Shown here one piece after another: positions 61,259 to 64,000 of a DNA stretch of 64,000 bases; the stretch's first letter is position 1, and each line of letters begins with the position of its first letter. The DNA is taken from positions 12,501 through 76,500 of the forward strand of contig CM068314.1 of assembly GCA_034766995.1 (NCBI GenBank). Reading direction: 5' to 3'. The stretch is from Acanthacorydalis orientalis. Its lineage: Eukaryota; Arthropoda; Insecta; Megaloptera; Corydalidae. The notes below the pieces were generated by a model. It saw only the letters and a list, made by a program, of their open reading frames with translations, ran no database searches and was not told the origin of the DNA. A program made the translations under genes and the position numbers.

Positions 61259-62078
61259 CTATTTCGGTTGGTTTTCAATTCGGTTTTCGCAAATGAATTC
61301 TTTTTTTCACCGCACAAAATCGTTCGTTGTATTTTTCTATATCCTGACGTTCCGACGACGATATAGCGTAACAATTAAAGTTGCGTACGAGCAACGAACA
61401 TAATCGATAACGATTCGTTTCAACAACTTTCAATCAGATGTGTAAACGTTTTTACACGGGTGTGTGCGGCGAAAAACGAATACGTCCTCGAAAGTGAACT
61501 TTCAACCGCACCGTCATAAATGTATTGTTGTGACAAAACGACTGTTTCAGTTCGATTTCATGAAACGGTACGGATATCTGGCGCAAGGCGTGTCGAACTC
61601 GGAAGCGCTGTACAAGGAGTCGACCATCGTCGACGCGATCAAGAACATGCAAAAGTTCGGCGGACTCGAGCAGACAGGAGTCATCGATAACGCGACAGCG
61701 GCGGTAAGTTGCTCGACTGCATCTGTTCGATTGTTGTCGGATCTTCTTGGATTACTATCGGCACCGCGTGCGTTAATGGCGAGAGACGGGTAAAATATAT
61801 GAAAAGGAAAAACCAGCAGTAGCGTCACATTTGCTCGAGAGACCTGTATAGGCGCTCTTTGCATACAGCCGATGAGATTCTTGCGGTTTTTCCTTTTGAA
61901 ACGTTGAATATCCCTCCGAGCTTGAGAATCATTTTGTTTATTTACAAACAGTTGATGTCGGCGCGACGGTGCGGCGTCGCCGATCTCACCGACGAACAAA
62001 GAAAGCGACGTCACAAGAGATTCATCATCGGAGCAAAGGGATGGAATAAGCGGAAGTTGACGTTTTTGTGAGTGTACA

Positions 62079-62129
<51 letters not shown>

Positions 62130-62341
62130 GTTGACATTCGTTTCAATGTACAGAGTCGCCAACTGGCACCACAATCTGGGCGAGAAGACGGTGATCGACA
62201 GCGTTCAGAAAGCGTTAGACATATGGGGCGCATACGCGCGTTTAAATTTCACCCGAGTTACGGATTCATCGGCGGACATCGTGATCGCATTCGGAAGCGG
62301 ACATCACGGAGACGCGTAAGCATTCCATGACACACACACAT

Positions 62342-62392
<51 letters not shown>

Positions 62393-63840
62393 ATCTCCGT
62401 GCAATTTTCAAATAGTGTGAGCGAAGAGAAAACTGTACGTCGCACCACGAGTAGAGAAATCGTGGAGAAGAAAGAAAGTAACAGTCAGAGACGATTCCGA
62501 TTCGACTGACTCGCCGCCGTTCTTTGCTTTTCAGGTACGCGTTCGACGGAAAGGGCAGCATCCTCGCGCACGCTTACTATCCGTACGAGGGCGGTTACTT
62601 CGGCGGCGACGCGCACTTCGACAACGACGAGGACTGGACGAGCGACATAAAAGCGGAGCCCGAGGGCGTCGACTTCTTCGCGGTCGCGCTGCACGAGCTC
62701 GGGCACTCGCTCGGTCTGTCGCACTCGCCGGTCGTGTCGTCGGTCATGTTTCCGTACTACAACGGGGAGGGGAGCGCGGACCGACTCGACTACGACGACA
62801 TCTACGCCATGTACGAGCTGTACAGTGAGTCGATCTCTCTCTCTCTCTCTATCTAAACACCGTTTCGTTCGCGTTGTCCGGTTCTGTTCCGATCGGCCGA
62901 CACTGTGAAATTCAAAGCTTCGCACCGGATGCAAAGCGGCGGAACGAGGCGATCCGCTGATAAAATCAGAATATGCAGATTCGGCAGGAACGCGCGCGCT
63001 CATCGCTCGGTTCGTTTCAGTAAAGAGACGTCTGGAGGAGGACGACAACTTCACGCAGACGATCGACGTCGACGAGTCGGAGGAGCGTCGACCGAGGACG
63101 ACGTCGACGACGCCTCGCTACAGGCACGAAACCGTCACGGAGCCGCCGTTCGACGACGGCTCGGACGAGAGATACGTGCCCGGAAAGTATCCGAACGGGG
63201 AGTCGACGACCCGAAGGAGCGAGCCGCCGACGACGGCCGTCTATCCGACGTTCACGTACGAGGGCGACGACGCGGACATCGACGACCACGTCAGGCGTTT
63301 CGGCGGCAACAGGCCGAACGCGTCGCGCGTCCCGAACATCTGTAAGGGCAACTACGACGCCGTCGCGTCGTTCCGCGACGAGCTGTTCTTCTTCAAAGAC
63401 GAGGTGAGTCGATCGTCCACGATTCGATTTCTTTCGCCGCGCGAACGGACCGGCGAAGAATGAACTCTCGTCGACGGCCCTCTCGAACGTGGATATTTGC
63501 AGACTTACTTTGCGGATCGAGAATGCGCGACCGGCCCGTTAGAGTGAACTTTGGCCGGCGTCAAAGCGACTTCCCGGTCATTATAACTACGCAGCTCTGC
63601 TGCCAAATTTAAATTTCCATTTTCTGTATGTTTGTTGATCATTTTTGACCAGAACATTTCTCGTGGTTTGCGCGACGCAAGAACAATTAATTCCTGCAAA
63701 CAAAAAACAGTCAGCTGCACTGTTATTCGTTCGCTTATGACGAAAAGCAATACAGGACTTAACGTATCAAACTATTTACTGGAACAATATCACAGTGTAG
63801 ATGGCGTTTTACTAGAAAATACGTCCGCACCCACATACAA

Positions 63841-63871
<31 letters not shown>

Positions 63872-64000
63872 CATGTATGAATGTACACATTTCTGTAATA
63901 GTACTTCTGGCGGCTGAGAGAGCTCGGAACTGTCGAAAAAGGATACCCGGCTCTGATATATCAACTGTTCCGCGGGCTGCCGTCGTCGGTGAAGAAGATC
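61011..64000 (+). CDS. Matrix metalloproteinase, 3' truncated by the window end
   Basis: Secreted zinc endopeptidase that degrades extracellular matrix. Exons 61011-61160, 61551-61703, 61952-62067, 62154-62315, 62535-62824, 63021-63403 and 63902 to the window end keep one frame. Residues 15-31 form a hydrophobic signal. The prodomain contains 'YLAQGV' and 'AIKNMQKFGGLEQTGVID'. The cysteine switch reads 'RRCGVAD' (Cys108), with Arg where Pro is usual. A furin-type site 'RKRRHKR' (118-124) follows, then the catalytic domain with 'FGSGHHGDAYAFDGKGS', the zinc motif 'HELGHSLGLSH' (His247, Glu248, His251, His257) and the Met-turn 'SVMFPYY' (Met265). A Thr/Pro/Arg-rich hinge leads to the hemopexin region, beginning 'NICKGNYDAVASF' and 'FKDEYFWRL'. 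Several introns carry (TA)n. I cannot tell which insect MMP subtype it is, since the C-terminus is missing. Confidence 0.93.
61200..63863. repeat. (TA)n tracts in four introns of the metalloproteinase gene
   Basis: TA tracts lie at about 61206-61257 (intron 1), 62083-62128 (intron 3), 62341-62389 (intron 4) and 63840-63863 (last intron before the window end). They are the main variable parts of these introns. Confidence 0.85.

Overview
This is nuclear DNA from a eukaryote, almost certainly an insect. The genes have short GT-AG introns, spliced products read as animal proteins (Bre1, POP5, an FGGY kinase, a matrix metalloproteinase), and the repeats are animal types: an RTE-clade LINE, mariner/Tc-like remnants and palindromic MITEs. 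Exons are GC- and CpG-rich, while intergenic DNA is AT-rich and full of (TA)n tracts. I cannot name the order or species from sequence alone.

Layout. From 1 to 17.9 kb the window is a gene-free repeat block. It holds a short repeat family (0.27-1.5 kb), two GC-rich hairpin islands (1.14 and 1.66 kb), a satellite with units of about 178-181 bp (B arrays, 2.3-5.8 and 14.7-17.7 kb) and an unrelated satellite with units of about 172 bp (A arrays, 7.0-8.6 and 12.4-14.7 kb). Both satellites occur twice together with matching flanks, so the block grew by segmental duplication. An RTE LINE with nearly intact coding capacity (8.75-11.94 kb) sits between the two A arrays.

From 20 to 30.7 kb lie three genes for small secreted proteins (380, 304 and 165 aa; the third on the minus strand). 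They share a short N-terminal motif, and two of them also share a C-terminal Cys-x11-Cys motif. They look like diverged tandem paralogues of unknown function.

From 31.8 to 36.5 kb is a transposon graveyard: a decayed mariner/Tc-type transposase, a 5'-truncated RTE copy, a perfect palindromic MITE and two MITEs with mariner-type ends. From 39.6 to 45.0 kb, on the minus strand, a six-exon gene encodes a 358-aa protein that resembles an IS1595/ISXO2-type transposase with altered catalytic residues. Just upstream of it in the same orientation is POP5 (RNase P/MRP subunit). Another decayed transposase lies at 46.6-47.1 kb.

From 47.9 to 50.7 kb is an FGGY-family carbohydrate kinase (seven exons, 553 aa). 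From 52.5 to 56.2 kb, minus strand, is the histone H2B E3 ubiquitin ligase Bre1 (twelve exons, 983 aa). A third mariner remnant lies near 58.1-58.5 kb. A secreted matrix metalloproteinase begins at 61.0 kb and runs off the window in its hemopexin domain. Apart from the secreted cluster, the genes belong to unrelated processes (RNA processing, sugar phosphorylation, chromatin ubiquitylation, matrix proteolysis), so I see no shared pathway. All exon models are my own splice reconstructions, chosen to keep reading frame and family similarity.
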